Assembly (NCBI GenBank): GCA_026367775.1
Contig: CP111154.1
Coordinates: forward strand, 434,001 to 498,000
Length of the DNA: 64,000 bases
Origin: Exserohilum rostratum
Taxonomy: Eukaryota > Ascomycota > Dothideomycetes > Pleosporales > Pleosporaceae
Direction of reading: 5' to 3'
In this document: piece after piece, positions 10,654-22,458 of the stretch
Layout of the letters: each line of letters opens with the position of its first letter
Numbering within the stretch: position 1 is the first letter of the stretch
Position numbers and translations under genes: made by a program
The notes under the pieces: model-generated
What the model saw: only the letters and a program-made list of their open reading frames with translations
Told to the model about the DNA's origin: nothing
Database searches by the model: none

Positions 10654-12039
10654 TTAACGCTCAAGACTGAAACTGCCAGATCGAGAGCTGAAGTTGGAGA
10701 AGGGATACTCGGTCTCCTCAACGTAGGTGGGTGGGCTGACGGGAACATCCTCGTACAGTGGAGGCTGCTCCTCGTCCCAGGCGATGCCCATACCGGAGCG
10801 CTCTGTAAGAACTAGGTGGAATTGCGTGCGGAGAACGCGGGCCGCGCCGGTGGGTGTGGCCTGACTGAGCTTCTTGAGTGGTGCCCACTCCTCAGCAACA
10901 ACCATTTCAATGATGAGGTTGTGTTTGACGCTCATGCCATTGGTGCTCTCCATGTCGCAGAGAGGCTTCATGGCCATGTTGCAAGCGGCCTGGAACTCGA
11001 CATCGATCTCGCCCTTTTCGAAATCGGTCTTCCAGCCGGTCTTGACCTCCTCGTTGGCAATGGCGCGGACATCTTCGTGGAGAATGCCCTTGCCGTCGCC
11101 GCCAACCTTGGACATGTGCTTGGCACAGGCGGGAGAAGTGAACTTTTGCGTCTCCTCAATGCGCCAGTTGAGCTTTCGCAGCCTCCATCGCGTTTGCGAG
11201 TCAGACTTGTTCTGAACAATGCCGGAAAGGCGCATCTCAATGGGAAAGTCACCAATGGGGTGGATGACTGGGGGCAGCTTTACGGATGCGGTAAGGTTGG
11301 TGGGAGGGAAAATGCGAATCGAGTGCTTCTCGGCACCAGGGAAAATGGCGCGCTTGATGTCGATGTTTCGCTTGTAAGTGATCTTGCCCGAAGAGGTAGT
11401 AGCGACTGCAGACAGGTAGTAGTCGACGGTGGCGAGACTGCCGTGGGTGGTTGCGGGTAGATTTCCGGGCAGCAGGTGGCTGAAGGGGAAGTTGTGGGGC
11501 CCGTGGCACAGAGAAACGGGATGAGTCAGAAACTCCCACTTGTGGATTTCGGTGGTCTGGGTCGTGCAGTCCGGGCAGTGTGGGGAGACAGGCTTCTTGG
11601 TGGTAACAATGGCAAGCATGCGCATTTCAAACTTGTCGACGGTAATGTAGGGGTCGTGAACGTTGATGACGAGCTGACCGGAGAGGATGGCGCCAGTGGA
11701 TGTCTGGGGGTTGTTGTAGAAGACGATTGGAGGGGATTCGACGCTCATGTTCATGGAAGCGGCGCCCTCAGCCTCAACCTTTGGGCTCTTCTTGTGGTCA
11801 TCCTTGGCGTGCTTGTCGTGCTTATCGTGTTTGTCGTGTTTGTCGTGCTTGTCATGCTTGTGGCGGTTGAAGATATCCATGACGAGGGACTCCTCCGACT
11901 TGGACTTTGCCTTGACGCGGGGTGCGTCGTACGAGTAGACGGGGGGCAATAGGCCCTCGGCGTGTGGTTTGACGTGGTCCGATTTGGGCGACGGTGTGGG
12001 TGCCACCCTCGCGAGGGTACTAAGTAGGCGACCGGGCAT
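10654..12039 (-). CDS. LDB19/Art1-type alpha-arrestin with three PPxY motifs
   Basis: This is a single-exon protein of 461 aa. The body has an arrestin fold of the LDB19/Art1 class (SGQLVINVHDPYITVDKFEM near residue 115, then a long beta-rich region to about residue 400). Three PPxY motifs are visible: PPVY at 32-35, PPLY at 426-429 and PPTY at 436-439. In known alpha-arrestins such motifs bind the WW domains of the Rsp5/Nedd4 ubiquitin ligase, which then ubiquitinates plasma-membrane permeases for endocytosis. A CPDC pair sits in the arrestin core. Residues about 60-78 are a tandem HDK repeat (HKHDKHDKHDK), a possible metal-binding or charge-switch insert not typical of the family. The start at 12039 gives a short basic N-terminus before the first PPxY. 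The role at the membrane is inferred from the family. Confidence 0.87.
   Translation of the reverse strand: MPGRLLSTLARVAPTPSPKSDHVKPHAEGLLPPVYSYDAPRVKAKSKSEESLVMDIFNRHKHDKHDKHDKHDKHDKHAKDDHKKSPKVEAEGAASMNMSVESPPIVFYNNPQTSTGAILSGQLVINVHDPYITVDKFEMRMLAIVTTKKPVSPHCPDCTTQTTEIHKWEFLTHPVSLCHGPHNFPFSHLLPGNLPATTHGSLATVDYYLSAVATTSSGKITYKRNIDIKRAIFPGAEKHSIRIFPPTNLTASVKLPPVIHPIGDFPIEMRLSGIVQNKSDSQTRWRLRKLNWRIEETQKFTSPACAKHMSKVGGDGKGILHEDVRAIANEEVKTGWKTDFEKGEIDVEFQAACNMAMKPLCDMESTNGMSVKHNLIIEMVVAEEWAPLKKLSQATPTGAARVLRTQFHLVLTERSGMGIAWDEEQPPLYEDVPVSPPTYVEETEYPFSNFSSRSGSFSLER
11804..11860 (-). repeat. Coding tandem repeat (HDK units) in arrestin gene
   Basis: A 9-bp unit, encoding His-Asp-Lys on the minus strand, is repeated about five to six times with silent changes. 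It stays in frame, so length variation would add or remove whole tripeptides. Confidence 0.7.
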
Positions 12040-15000
12040 GGCCTGACTGAGATAAAAGAATCTGGGGTAGGGCTGAGTGGGAGAGATGAGTGGGTTGCGA
12101 GTGTGCGAGATAAGGCTCTGTCCAATAATGGCAGGGGCGTGCGTGGGCCGGCAGGCGATATGTATGCAGGTGGAAAGCGTGGAGTGCAGGCGACGCTCAC
12201 GAATTGACTTTGTGGGAATGCAGGTGGTTGATGAGTGTTTGTGGCAGGAACATATTCTGATATTCTAAAATGGAAGTCGTGAAGCTGGGGCAGGGTGAGG
12301 TCTTATTTAAGAGAGCACCGGAAGGGCTTCGTATGTAAGAGAAACTCGATGACTGGGTTGCCTCATGGGCCCTTTGCATGATTTCATCGGTGGTAGCAGC
12401 AGCAGGGATTTCGCGCGCCCACGCTAGTCGGTTGCGGCAACCGCATCCCTGCAGCGTGTAAAATTTGGGTCAGGAGGCAGGCAGGTGCGCACGGCCTGCC
12501 GCTCACGAGATCGCCAACGAACCTGTCTGTCAGTCGCAGCTGCAGTCGCAGTCGCAGTCGTGCCTGCCAGGCCAAAAGACGTCAACAGGCGCGCCAGCCA
12601 ACCACGTCGCGCACAGCCGGCCGATCGCTGTGTACAGGCACGCCCTATGTGAGGTGACTAATTGTGTATACACTCCCAAGTCGCTGACAAAATGCTACAA
12701 CGTACGCGCCCTATGTGATGTGATGCAACGCATGATTACTAGACACAGCACAGTCACAGTCATTGAGTTCGTTTCCCATACAGTACTCACGCCCTTGCGC
12801 GCTGACATGCTCACCGCCCGGCCCTTGCCGTGGGTTGTCGGCTGCATCTCGACCTCGGGCCTAGCGAGGCCTTTTGCTCCATGATGCATGTACCGTTGCC
12901 GTCGTGGCAGCCGGCGGCCATACATTCTACCACGCATCATACCAGACTCATACGTCCCCACCCGCCAAACTCTGGGGTGCTCCTCCATGGCAGCGGCACA
13001 CTGCCCGCCTGGCCAACATTATTCGCTGACGCAAACGTGATGCGCTATTCCCCCACAAGAGAGCCCTGATGCCCGTTTCCAGAACGTGACCGTGACTGTC
13101 GCTCTGGGGGTCCGGCGTCTGCAGCATCTCCTCGGCCATGGGCCAGCATCATCATCATCATCACCTCAGCCAATTTGGTCAGGTCCGGCCGCGCGCGCTC
13201 ATTACAGTGCTCACGCCAGGCCAGTGCCCGCTTCCCCTCCCGCTGCAATAATGCCTCTTTGCCCGCTGCTTGCGCCCGACCTGCCTACTGCGATTGCGGC
13301 GTGTACCAAGTACAATTGCTCATCGCCGCCCTGTCATGTCGTTGAAGGTTTGGACCAATGCCAAGGCAACCGGCGTCATGTAATGCGTCGAATTTTTCTT
13401 TGCGCCCGTGGGCCCCAGCACAACCGCTCAGAGACAGCCCCACCACCGTCCCAGATGTTTTTACAGCCTCTTTACACAATTTTGGCGTCGCGGCCCGATG
13501 CTGGCTGAGACTCTGGCTGCCTCGTGTCAAAGGCATCCACTTGTTGAGAGACCAGACTGTTCTACATTACTCGATGGAAACGTCGCGCCTCGCCCGCCAG
13601 CGCCAATCACGCCGTCCGTGGATCCCCATGTGGACCTCGAGCAGTATACTATACTATGTACATGGTCTACTCTACACCCTGCGCATCTCACGCTGTCTTC
13701 GCTTAACACCCGTGACGCTTGAATGGTGTCCGCGCGCGTCTCAAGCGATCTGCCCAGGTTGCGGCCTCGCCCCTGCCGCATCGGGCAAAACAGCTGCATG
13801 CGCCGCATGCCCCTGGCCGGGCTTTGCTCGCAAGTCTTGGACCGACCGGAGCCCGGGCGCCCCACCATGGTTCGTTCGACTATTCCGAGTACCTCGTTCC
13901 CGTCGGATATCAGTCACGGGCTTGCTCAGCCCGCCACGCGTAGCCGCAACTCTACTCCGAGCAGAGTCATCACGTCGTATCGCGCCATCCAATCTACTGC
14001 CAACGTGCCCATGGCTCCCTGCTCCTCTCAATTTCAACATCTCACCGCCCCTGTCCGAGTCTGCGCAAGCCGACAGCGTAGCCCCTCCGTGTCTAGAACG
14101 CTGTCCCGACCTGTCGTCGACTTGCCCTGCGGCTCCCGAGGGCGGCTTCCAGCGCAGAGCCTCCTATGCTTTCCAACGGCCCGATTGCATTGTACCTGAC
14201 CTTCTCGAAACGTCCGGTAGTAGGTGCACACAATGACTGGTTCTGCCACATTCACATGCAAGGAACTCTCTCCCGCTGTGGCGATCGCTCAACGGCGGGA
14301 TCTTCACCGGTGATCGATCGCATACGTCTGCGCGTCGTCGCAATGAGCCTTCCAGAACGTTGAACTCTACTAATCGTTGCTGCATCCGGTGAAACCACCC
14401 ACCATTATACAAACTCTCTTAACACAGCACAGCACAACAGCACAGCTCGCGACCATAATACGAATTGCTTTAGCATTCTCCACCTCACGGCCCCCCTTCC
14501 CGCATCCGACCACGTCTCGCGATGCTTTTCCGGTGGGTAACCCAAAATGCCTCGTGGCGCCCACACACTGTCTGCAAGTGCGTTGTCTCGACGCCTTGTG
14601 ACATGTGGATACTGTCGCGAGAAAAGTGGTCGTGGTGGTGTGGGCGAGTGCGACTAAATTGCCCGGAACAGGCCTTTAGTGCCCGCCGCACCCAAAATGC
14701 CAATTCCCCGGCGATCTGCCGAAAAACAGCATGCCGCCTGAATCCTGATTGCTACGTTTCAGCTTGCAGATTGAACAACAAGGCATAGTTGCCAACAAAG
14801 CAGCCAGCCAGCAGACCGCTCAAACGCATACATAACTCGTGATCCATAATTGCGTTCCAGAATCAATCTCATGTGCATTAATTTTTGGCGGACATTGACG
14901 GATACCGCGCATACGAATACAAATGAGGGGTCAGTCGCACTCTCAGTCGTTCGTACTCGTATGATGAGTAGTGGTGGTGGTCGGTCACTCCACAAAGAGG

Positions 15001-15826
15001 CGAGATTCGTCTAATCTCACACCACCGCCACTAGCCACACCTCTTTCCGGAAAATAAACATACGCACACGCTTAAACACTCTTCCGACATATGCTATATA
15101 GTAGTTACCTATTACCCCGCTCATTCACTCACTCACATGCAAACATACAAACTAGAAGAAAGAAAAAAGCTTCATGCAAGCTTGTTTTCTCCGGTCAAAA
15201 ACCTTAATCACGACATCGGAGATGCATTGTAGTGGTGGTCATGACCCAGTTCACGATTTTTTTTTCTTGCATGCAAGCTAACTAGCTAGCTCCCACGCGG
15301 AAGATCGTGCACCACTTGCACTACAACCTTTAGCATCATGTGGAGTGCAAGGGTCTGCCCTTTTCAGCCTCCACTACTATACCTAGTCCATGATGTGCAC
15401 CCGAAGTTTCACAATACCTGGTTTTTTTTTTCTTGTCTCCTCTCCTCTTCCCTCCTTCCCCGGTGCCGATGATCCACAGGGGCAGGTTTGACGGTGTAGA
15501 GCTTGTTTTTCTTGATTTACGCATGCTTATTCGCTGGACAAGAAAAAATTTGAAGCTTGATATTCACATGGGCTAGTGCTCACAAGAGGTTACACTCGCA
15601 GCAGCTACTCCACCACATGTCGACAAAAAAGACATCATATTTCTTCACGCACAGGTCAATTGGCACAACGGAACATATTCATGGTGCTGGCAGATGCATC
15701 AATTCATTTTGACTGGTGCTATCCACCCCGGTAGACATTCGACCGTTTCCCCCTTATTTCCCAAACACTAGACTCCATAATATGCAAGTCATGGTGCTAT
15801 CACAAAGTGGTGGTTTAATCGTAAAT
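12040..15826. other. Large gene-free gap between arrestin and RPL22
   Basis: About 3.8 kb lies between the arrestin start and the RPL22 stop. The 12.4-14.5 kb part is GC-rich and gives overlapping open frames on both strands, including one of 292 codons; none shows hydrophobic cores, domains or splice-linked continuity, and several frames are equally open. From 14.9 to 15.8 kb the DNA is CA/CT-rich with poly-T tracts. I see no tRNA. It may be a long upstream region for the arrestin gene. Confidence 0.45.
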
Positions 15827-16449
15827 CTACTCGTCGTCCTCGTCGGCCTCGTCGTTGACGACGTTGAAGAAGCGGAGCTCGTAGACACCCTTGGAGGTGG
15901 AGACGACACGGAGCCAGTCACGGAGCTGCTGCTTCTTCAAGAACTTCTTGGTGCTGTTTCCGTAGCGTTAGCCAATGCTCTCATCCTCTTGCTTTGCAGA
16001 CCCAAAGCTCCCAGCTTTTGGAGTTCCAACATAGGGACAACGTACAGGTACTTGAGGTAGCGACCAGAAAACTCCTGGTGGGCAATGACCTCAATCTTTC
16101 CCTCGCCCTGCTGGCTGATCTGGACGACGTCACCGAGGTTACCGGTGCGGCCCTCGACCTTGATGCGGTCGTGCAGGAACTTCTCAAACGCCTGGATGTC
16201 GAAGATCTTGTCGTTGACGGGCTGCGAGCAGTTGATGATGAACTTCTTCGTCACCTTCTGGCCCTTCTTGGCGGCGGCGTTGCGCTTCTATATGTGCAAA
16301 ATTGGTACTTAGCCTACTGTTCTGGAGCGCATGCGCGGGACAAATAGCCATAACAACGACGACAGACGATGGTGCATTCGTCCCTTCGTTCGCTGCAGCT
16401 ACGTCCCGGCTGGAGACAGCAAAGCGGTTGTACGTACGGTGGTAGACAT
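15827..16449 (-). CDS. RPL22: 60S ribosomal protein L22
   Basis: The gene has three exons: 16449-16438 (only four codons, MSTT), 16287-16046 and 15953-15827. The introns are 16437-16288 (150 nt, donor GTACGT) and 16045-15954 (92 nt, donor GTACGT, branch GCTAAC). The spliced protein is about 126 aa, the usual L22e size. It has the family body (KKFIINCSQPVNDKIFD, VEGRTGNLGDVVQI, EFSGRYLKYLTKKFLKK, LRDWLRVV) and an acidic tail (DEADEDDE). L22 is an RNA-binding component of the large cytosolic ribosomal subunit. A first intron immediately after the start is typical of ribosomal protein genes in fungi and often carries regulatory signals. The call is firm. Confidence 0.95.
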
Positions 16450-16978
16450 TTTGATGTGTGGTGGGGTGAGGAGCGCAAAGAGATGGGTATCCTGCGTCTT
16501 TTGGTGGTGGTCGGGAGCGGTGGGAGAAGTCGTCGGGCTGACTGTGCTGATGTTCGTCGTGTGCGATTGCAAAATTGGCGCCCGCGATAGTGGGTGAGCT
16601 AGACCACAAGGGGATTGGTGTCGCCAAGTTTTCGGACGCCGATTCTCGCTTACGTTATCTAGGATTTCCTTTCCTACATACATGATGGCATCTCAATCTA
16701 CAGGGGCGATGGATTTTTGATTTCTTTTTTTCTGTATAACGTAGCTGGTATCGGGAGAGGTCTTGACGTGTTTGTGTTTGTGAGCGAGAGAACGACAGAG
16801 TCTTGTTACCATGACCATATGTTCAACTTGGAAATGTAACACGTGATTTGTATAGTGCAAAGTATACATCCAAGCAGCATGTACAGTTTCATGGCTACTG
16901 GGTATGTGCAAGATTCTTGCTGAAATATGCCCAAAGCTTTCTTGTTTAATCCGTTTCATAATCTGATTATTGCAGAAC
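16450..16978. other. Intergenic: RPL22 promoter and 3' flank of next gene
   Basis: This is the upstream region of leftward RPL22 and the 3' flank of the leftward assembly-factor gene. No coding frame of note. Confidence 0.5.
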
Positions 16979-18183
16979 CTACAACTTCCGTCGAGTGTAC
17001 GCCCAGTAAGCCTTCATGGGCAACTTCCAATCTACCTTTCTCAAAGCTGGATCGAAGATGTCAAAGTCGACTCCTTGCAGCCTGTCCAACCAGGCTTGAG
17101 TTGAAACACTAGGCATAAAAACACCAAATGCCTGTTCTACTTCTGCCAATTGTGCTTCCTGTCCCGTGTTCATCTGCTGCACGCTATACTGATGGTCTTC
17201 CTCGTTTTGGTGTTCAAAGTCATGGCCAAGGGTGCCTTCAGACCGCAGCTTGGACAGCATCTCACGGGCTGTGATGAGGTGGTCGTTTGCACGTGTAGCC
17301 ACGGTGAAGACGGCGTCGCGGAGACCAGGCGCGGAACCCCCTTGTCGGAATACGTCTTCTTCACGAACCGAGGCTTCAGCCATAACATCCAGGGGTAGGA
17401 GAACGGCGCCTTGGGTTGGTCCTGATTGGCCTGTCATGGAATTGCTGGTATTGATGGGCTGTTGTGGTGGAAATGCAATGATAGGGATGCCTCGTAGCAC
17501 TGCAGCAATGCCCATTGCTTTTCCAATGTGGGATGCAATATGGTCGGTTGTGAGGGATGCTTGCGGTAGCGCAGAAAGCGTTAGGTACAACATGGTCGAG
17601 TAAGTGTTTTCAGCATAGCTCTCTAATGCACTCAGCGTTGGGTACGGAGGATTGCCTAGATATTGTTCGCGAGTGTTGATGATGCGATGGAACCAATTCT
17701 TGCTTAGTCGTGCCTTTCCTCCTGAGCGTTCATGTAGATCCTCTGCCGCTTGCGCCAGCAGAATAGCGACCGGCTCTTTTGGTGGGGTTCCTGCGAGCGC
17801 TTTGGTCACGGTATCCCGCCAAAATTGCATGCGCATCATGCCGATAGTGGGTGTGCTTGTCGTATCAGCGACACGGGCGACATCGACATTGAAAGCCCGG
17901 ATAGCGAGATAAGCATCGCGAGAAGACTGAGGTATGAATGTTTGCAGGATGTGAGAAGGTGCGTCGTATGTTCTGCAAGTGATCAATAGAGGGCTGACCC
18001 GTGGCGATGAAGATGTACCCACCTGACTAAGTTTGCGCAATAGGCACGAGCCCTTGCAACCTCATCTTCTGAAGGCTTTGCTGCGCTGTTGAGGTATGAA
18101 GACGCATGGAACAACCTCCGCTGAGGTTGTGAGGTGCAACTTATGCGCCGCAAGGGTGCGGTGCGGAGCCTCGGTGGTGGCAT
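16979..18183 (-). CDS. Mitochondrial squalene/phytoene-synthase-fold protein, NDUFAF6-like
   Basis: The gene has two exons, 18183-18023 and 17972-16979, joined across a 50-nt intron (18022-17973, donor GTGGGT, acceptor TTGCAG) that splits an Arg codon. The protein is about 384 aa. The N-terminus is Arg/Ser/Pro-rich without acidic residues for about 40 aa (RLRTAPLRRISC), a mitochondrial presequence. The body is of the squalene/phytoene synthase type: RDAYLAIRAFNVDVARVADT, GMMRMQFWRDTV, then SHIGKAMGIAAVLRGIP. The Asp-rich substrate motifs of true synthases are replaced, as in the complex I assembly factor NDUFAF6. I infer a role in NADH:ubiquinone oxidoreductase assembly. It shares a 297-bp upstream region with the divergent RAD5 gene. 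Confidence 0.85.
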
Positions 18184-18420
18184 TGAAACTTTTTTTTAAC
18201 AGTGGCCAAGAATTATGGTACAATGCAAACGGCCATTGCGCAGCATAAACAAACTAAATACAACGCAGTAACCGGTGCACAAGAGCGAACAAAGATGGCG
18301 ACACTTGGGGGCGTATCAATTGATTGTGGTAAGGCGCAAAGAGTCGAAGGCGACTGGTTGGTGTGTATGACGCTATTATGTCGATCACCCGCACTTTAGG
18401 CCATGTGGGTTCGTGAAAGC

Positions 18421-18450
18421 GCGTCGACGCGTCGACGCACTTGAAGTGCG
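18421..18450. promoter_or_regulatory. Palindrome with MCB-like ACGCGT core plus adjacent inverted repeat
   Basis: GCGTCGACGCGTCGACGC at 18421-18438 is a perfect 18-bp palindrome centred on ACGCGT, the core of the MluI cell-cycle box bound by MBF in yeasts. It overlaps a second inverted repeat, CGCACTT-G-AAGTGCG (18436-18450). Both lie 31-60 bases before the RAD5 ATG and in the promoter shared with the NDUFAF6-like gene. MBF sites are known at S-phase and DNA-repair genes; binding here is inferred. Confidence 0.5.
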
Positions 18451-18480
18451 GCGAAAGTGCCACCGACCTACACCAACACC

Positions 18481-21400
18481 ATGGAATCTCCCCACCCCGA
18501 CGAACGACCCCTCAAGAAGCGCCGTTTCTTTGAAGAAGACTCGTCGCCTGTACAAGTTCGCACGAAGCCTGCTGACCTCCCTCCGTCGTCGTCGCCGCCA
18601 CCGCAGCCTCAGGACCACAAAGCGGCACCGGCCGAGGAACAGAGCAATGGAGGGGAAACAGACTTTGGCAGTTTCGATGTCGAAATGCTCCAGGCGGTTG
18701 TCGGAGAACTTTCGCACGTGACATTGCAAAAGCTCAAGGATGTCAGCGGAAGCGATGTGCAGCGAGGTAGGACAATTCGGAAAGTGTTAGAAAGCCATAA
18801 TTAACAACCACCAGCCATCAACCTCTACTTGGATGGCTCTTGGAGTACAATACCCTCAAGACCTCCCGCACCAATTTTCCAGTCTCGCCCGCAGCCCGTT
18901 CAGATGACGATAGCGAGTTCGCTCAAACGTACCGAATCCGAGGCTTCAAACGCCTCCACACCTGGATCAGACTCCTCTACGCCCCAAGTGATACGAGAAA
19001 TGCCCAGCAAACGATATGTTGGCTCGTTCGGCGCTGCTGCATGGGCGACCAAGAGTGGGACTGGCCTTCTCAAGCATGACGAGAAGGTTCGCATTGAGCG
19101 CGTAAAACCACAGCCTAGACTGAACAAAGCCAAGAAGGTCATTCAACTCAAGAAGCCGGATATCGTAGTGCGATTCACAAATGAGAGAGGAGAGGAGGTG
19201 GGGAGACTGGACAATGATACCGCCACATGGGTGTCTGTTCTATTAGACCAGAGTGTGTGCTCGTTTGACGGCTCCGTTGTCTACACCCCGGGAAAGCTGC
19301 GGACTGGTGATACAATCTACCTGCAACTCCGAGCCTATTTCCTGCGAGCAGCGTTCGATAGTAGGAAGTTTGCGAAACCAGATAACAACCGAGAGATCAA
19401 CTTGTTTGAGGAAAAGGAATCTTCCGACGAACGAGACCTTCGATTGCGGCAGGTCGGCCTCGTCAAGTTATTCGAGGCCATCAATCTTCAGCCCACACAC
19501 GAGAACGAGACAACAGCAAAACACAAGCGGCAAGGTTTGTTGCAAGCGGCAGATAATGACGAAAAGAAAGGTGACAAGCCCAAGCCAAAATCTGGTACAC
19601 CAGCAACACAATCGACTTCTACCGACCCCACATCCTCACCACCCCCGGAAGAAGCCGAGGAAGGAGAGGAGCTCGAACAGGACCAATTGGATTCTCTGTA
19701 CAAGAAGGCGCAATCTTTTGACTTCAACACCCCCACAATGGAACCGGCCGACACTTTCCGTATGGATTTGCGGAAATACCAAAAACAAGCGTTATATTGG
19801 ATGGTGAGCAAAGAGAAGGATGAGTCAATAGAGGACAGAGAAACATCTATGCATCCGTTGTGGGAGGAGTATCAATGGCCTACTCACGATGCAGACAATC
19901 AGCCTGTACCGACTGTCGCAGATCAGACCATGTTCTACGTCAACCCGTATTCAGGCGAATTATCACTGGAGTTTCCGAAGCAGGAGCAGAATTGCCTGGG
20001 TGGGGTCCTTGCTGATGAGATGGGTCTGGGTAAAACTATTGAAATGCTTAGTTTGATCCACACGCATCGGACAGAAATCAGCAGCGACCAGACGCCGACC
20101 ACGCCAAAATCTCTGCCACGACTACAGAAGACTAGTGCAGCCGTTGAACCTGCTCCATATACCACCCTCGTTATAGCACCGATGTCTCTCCTAGCGCAAT
20201 GGCATGGCGAAGCTGAGAAGGCATCTAAGGAGGGCACGCTGAAAGCTATGGTGTACTATGGCTCCGAGAAGGCAGTCAATCTGCAGAAGCTATGTTGTGC
20301 CTCTAATGCGGCTAACGCACCAAATGTCATCATCACGAGCTATGGCACCGTGCTTTCGGAATACAGTCAGGTCGTTGCGCAAGATGGGAACCGTGGTTCA
20401 CATGGCGGCATCTTCTCACTAGACTACTTCCGAATCATCCTCGACGAAGCACACTACATCAAAAACCGGCAGTCGAAGACGGCAAAGGCTTGTTATGAGC
20501 TCAGCGCAAAGCATCGCTGGGTTCTCACAGGAACTCCGATTGTCAACCGACTTGAGGATTTATTTAGTCTGGTCCGTTTTCTCAAGGTTGAACCCTGGGC
20601 GAACTTTTCCTTCTGGAAGACGTTCATCACTGTTCCATTCGAATCAGGCGATTTTGTGCGTGCCTTAAACGTTGTACAAACGGTGCTCGAACCACTAGTA
20701 CTTCGTCGAACCAAGGATATGAAGACACCCGATGGCAAAGCTCTGGTGCCTCTACCGCCACGGACCATTGATGTTGAGAAGATTGTGTTGTCCCAAGACG
20801 AGCGGGATGTATATGATCATATCTATATGCGTGCGAAAAGCGTATTCAGTGCCAACGCAGAGGCTGGTACCTTGATGAAGTCGTACACCACCATCTTCGC
20901 CCAGATTCTTCGACTGCGGCAGTCATGCTGTCATCCTATTCTCACTCGCAAAGCCAACGTGGTCGCTGACGAAGAAGATGCATCGTTAGCCTCTGACCTT
21001 GCAAACGGTCTCGCAGATGATATGGATCTCTCTAGTCTCATTGAGCGCTTCGAGGCTGAAGGCGACCAAGACGTGAGCAGGTTTGGTGCACACGTTCTCA
21101 AGCAGATTCAGGACGAGAAGGAAGCCGAATGTCCCATATGCTCCGAAGAGCCCATGATCGAACAAGCCGTCACTGGATGTTGGCACTCGGCGTGCAAACA
21201 ATGCCTCCTAAACTACATTGCACACCAACGCGACAAGAACGAGATACCCCGCTGCTTCAACTGTCGCGAACCCATTAACGCCCGCGACGTCTTTGAAGTA
21301 GTCCGACATGATCATGTCACCGAAGGCGAGCTCAACCACGCTTTCCGCCCTACCGACGCACCGCAACCAACTTCCTCACAAACACCTCGCATCAGTCTCC

Positions 21401-22007
21401 GCCGAGTCGGCCTTACAGGCTCCGCCAAAACCCAAGCGCTACTAGGCCATCTCAGGAAAATGCGCAAAGAAGAAAAGAATGCAAAAACTGTCGTCTTCTC
21501 GCAATTCACATCCTTCCTCGACCTCATTGAGCCTGCGCTAACACGCGATCACATCCCCTTTCTGCGCTTCGACGGCTCCATTAGCCAGAAAGCACGCGCA
21601 CAGATTTTGGCGGAGTTTACATCCTCGCCGAAACCGTACGTCCTGCTGCTGAGTCTGCGGGCGGGCGGTGTAGGCCTGAATCTGACTTGTGCAAACAAAG
21701 TGTTCATGATGGATCCGTGGTGGAGCTTTGCGGTTGAAGCCCAGGCTATTGATCGTGTTCATCGCATGGGGCAGGAGAGGGAGGTCAAAGTAGTACGTTT
21801 TTGTGTCGAGGGTAGCATTGAGGAGAAGATGCTGAGAATACAGGAGAGGAAGAAGTTTATGTAAGTCGAGACATCCCTTCCTCTTTCCGTGATTTACTTT
21901 GCTGAATGAGACTAACAATGTTTTGCAGTGCGAGTTCCCTGGGTATGATGTCGGATGAGGAGAAGCGCGTCCAGCGTATTGAGGATATCAGGGAGTTGTT
22001 GAGTTGA
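18481..22007 (+). CDS. RAD5: Rad5-type DNA translocase / RING ubiquitin ligase
   Basis: The gene has three exons: 18481-18766, 18815-21860 and 21929-22007. The introns are 48 nt (18767-18814) and 68 nt (21861-21928, GTAAGT donor, ACTAAC branch), giving about 1136 aa. Domains in order: a disordered N-terminus; a HIRAN domain at about 160-275 (KRYVGSFGAAAWATKSG to RLRTGDTIYLQLRAYF-like end); an SNF2 ATPase from about 408 with Walker A DEMGLGKT near 500 and Walker B LDEAH; a C3HC4 RING embedded between the helicase lobes (CPICSEEP, CWHSACKQCLL, CFNCREP) at about 867-912; and a helicase C domain with the QAIDRVHRMGQ signature. This order is diagnostic of Rad5/HLTF, which polyubiquitinates PCNA with Ubc13-Mms2 and remodels stalled forks in the nucleus. 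All key ATPase and RING residues are present. Confidence 0.96.
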
Positions 22008-22458
22008 GCGTAGACGCTTCACACATGCATCATGATTATCTTGAGCTCACTTACACCTGTACCTTTTGTACATATGTTCTGTCTTTCTTCTCCTGTATGA
22101 TACGCGTGTCTTATGTAAGGGACAAGCGAAGCATAGCGTGGTGTTTTCATACCGCCTGTTGCACACGATCAGAAATGCCCTGTACGAAATTCCAGTCATG
22201 CACTATACCATTGATCGTTTCACCGTCTTCACTCCAGCAGTCCATCACGAACACCACTCAAGCCCATTGTACACCATTATCCAATAACCATGCATATATT
22301 CATTCATTCATTAAATCCCAAGCTATTACATTAGGATCCCCAAACTACATACCATGAATCATTTACTGTGCATAAAACGTCACATCAACATCATGTATAT
22401 ATATATCCACCCCTCTTTTCCTTACGTGTTTTCTTTTCTTCTTTTTCCTTCATTACGA
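22008..22458. other. Convergent intergenic region
   Basis: This region holds the 3' flanks of RAD5 (+) and the repeat-rich wall protein (-). It is AT- and CA-rich with a short TATATATA run near 22395, and has no convincing gene. Confidence 0.5.

Noticed and set aside
10816..11460. 214-codon plus-strand frame inside the arrestin gene
   Set aside because: Antisense shadow of a recognised gene.
13358..14236. 292-codon plus-strand frame in the GC-rich gap
   Set aside because: Several frames on both strands are open in the same DNA, and the translation is rich in Arg/Pro/Ser/Cys with no domain-like pattern.
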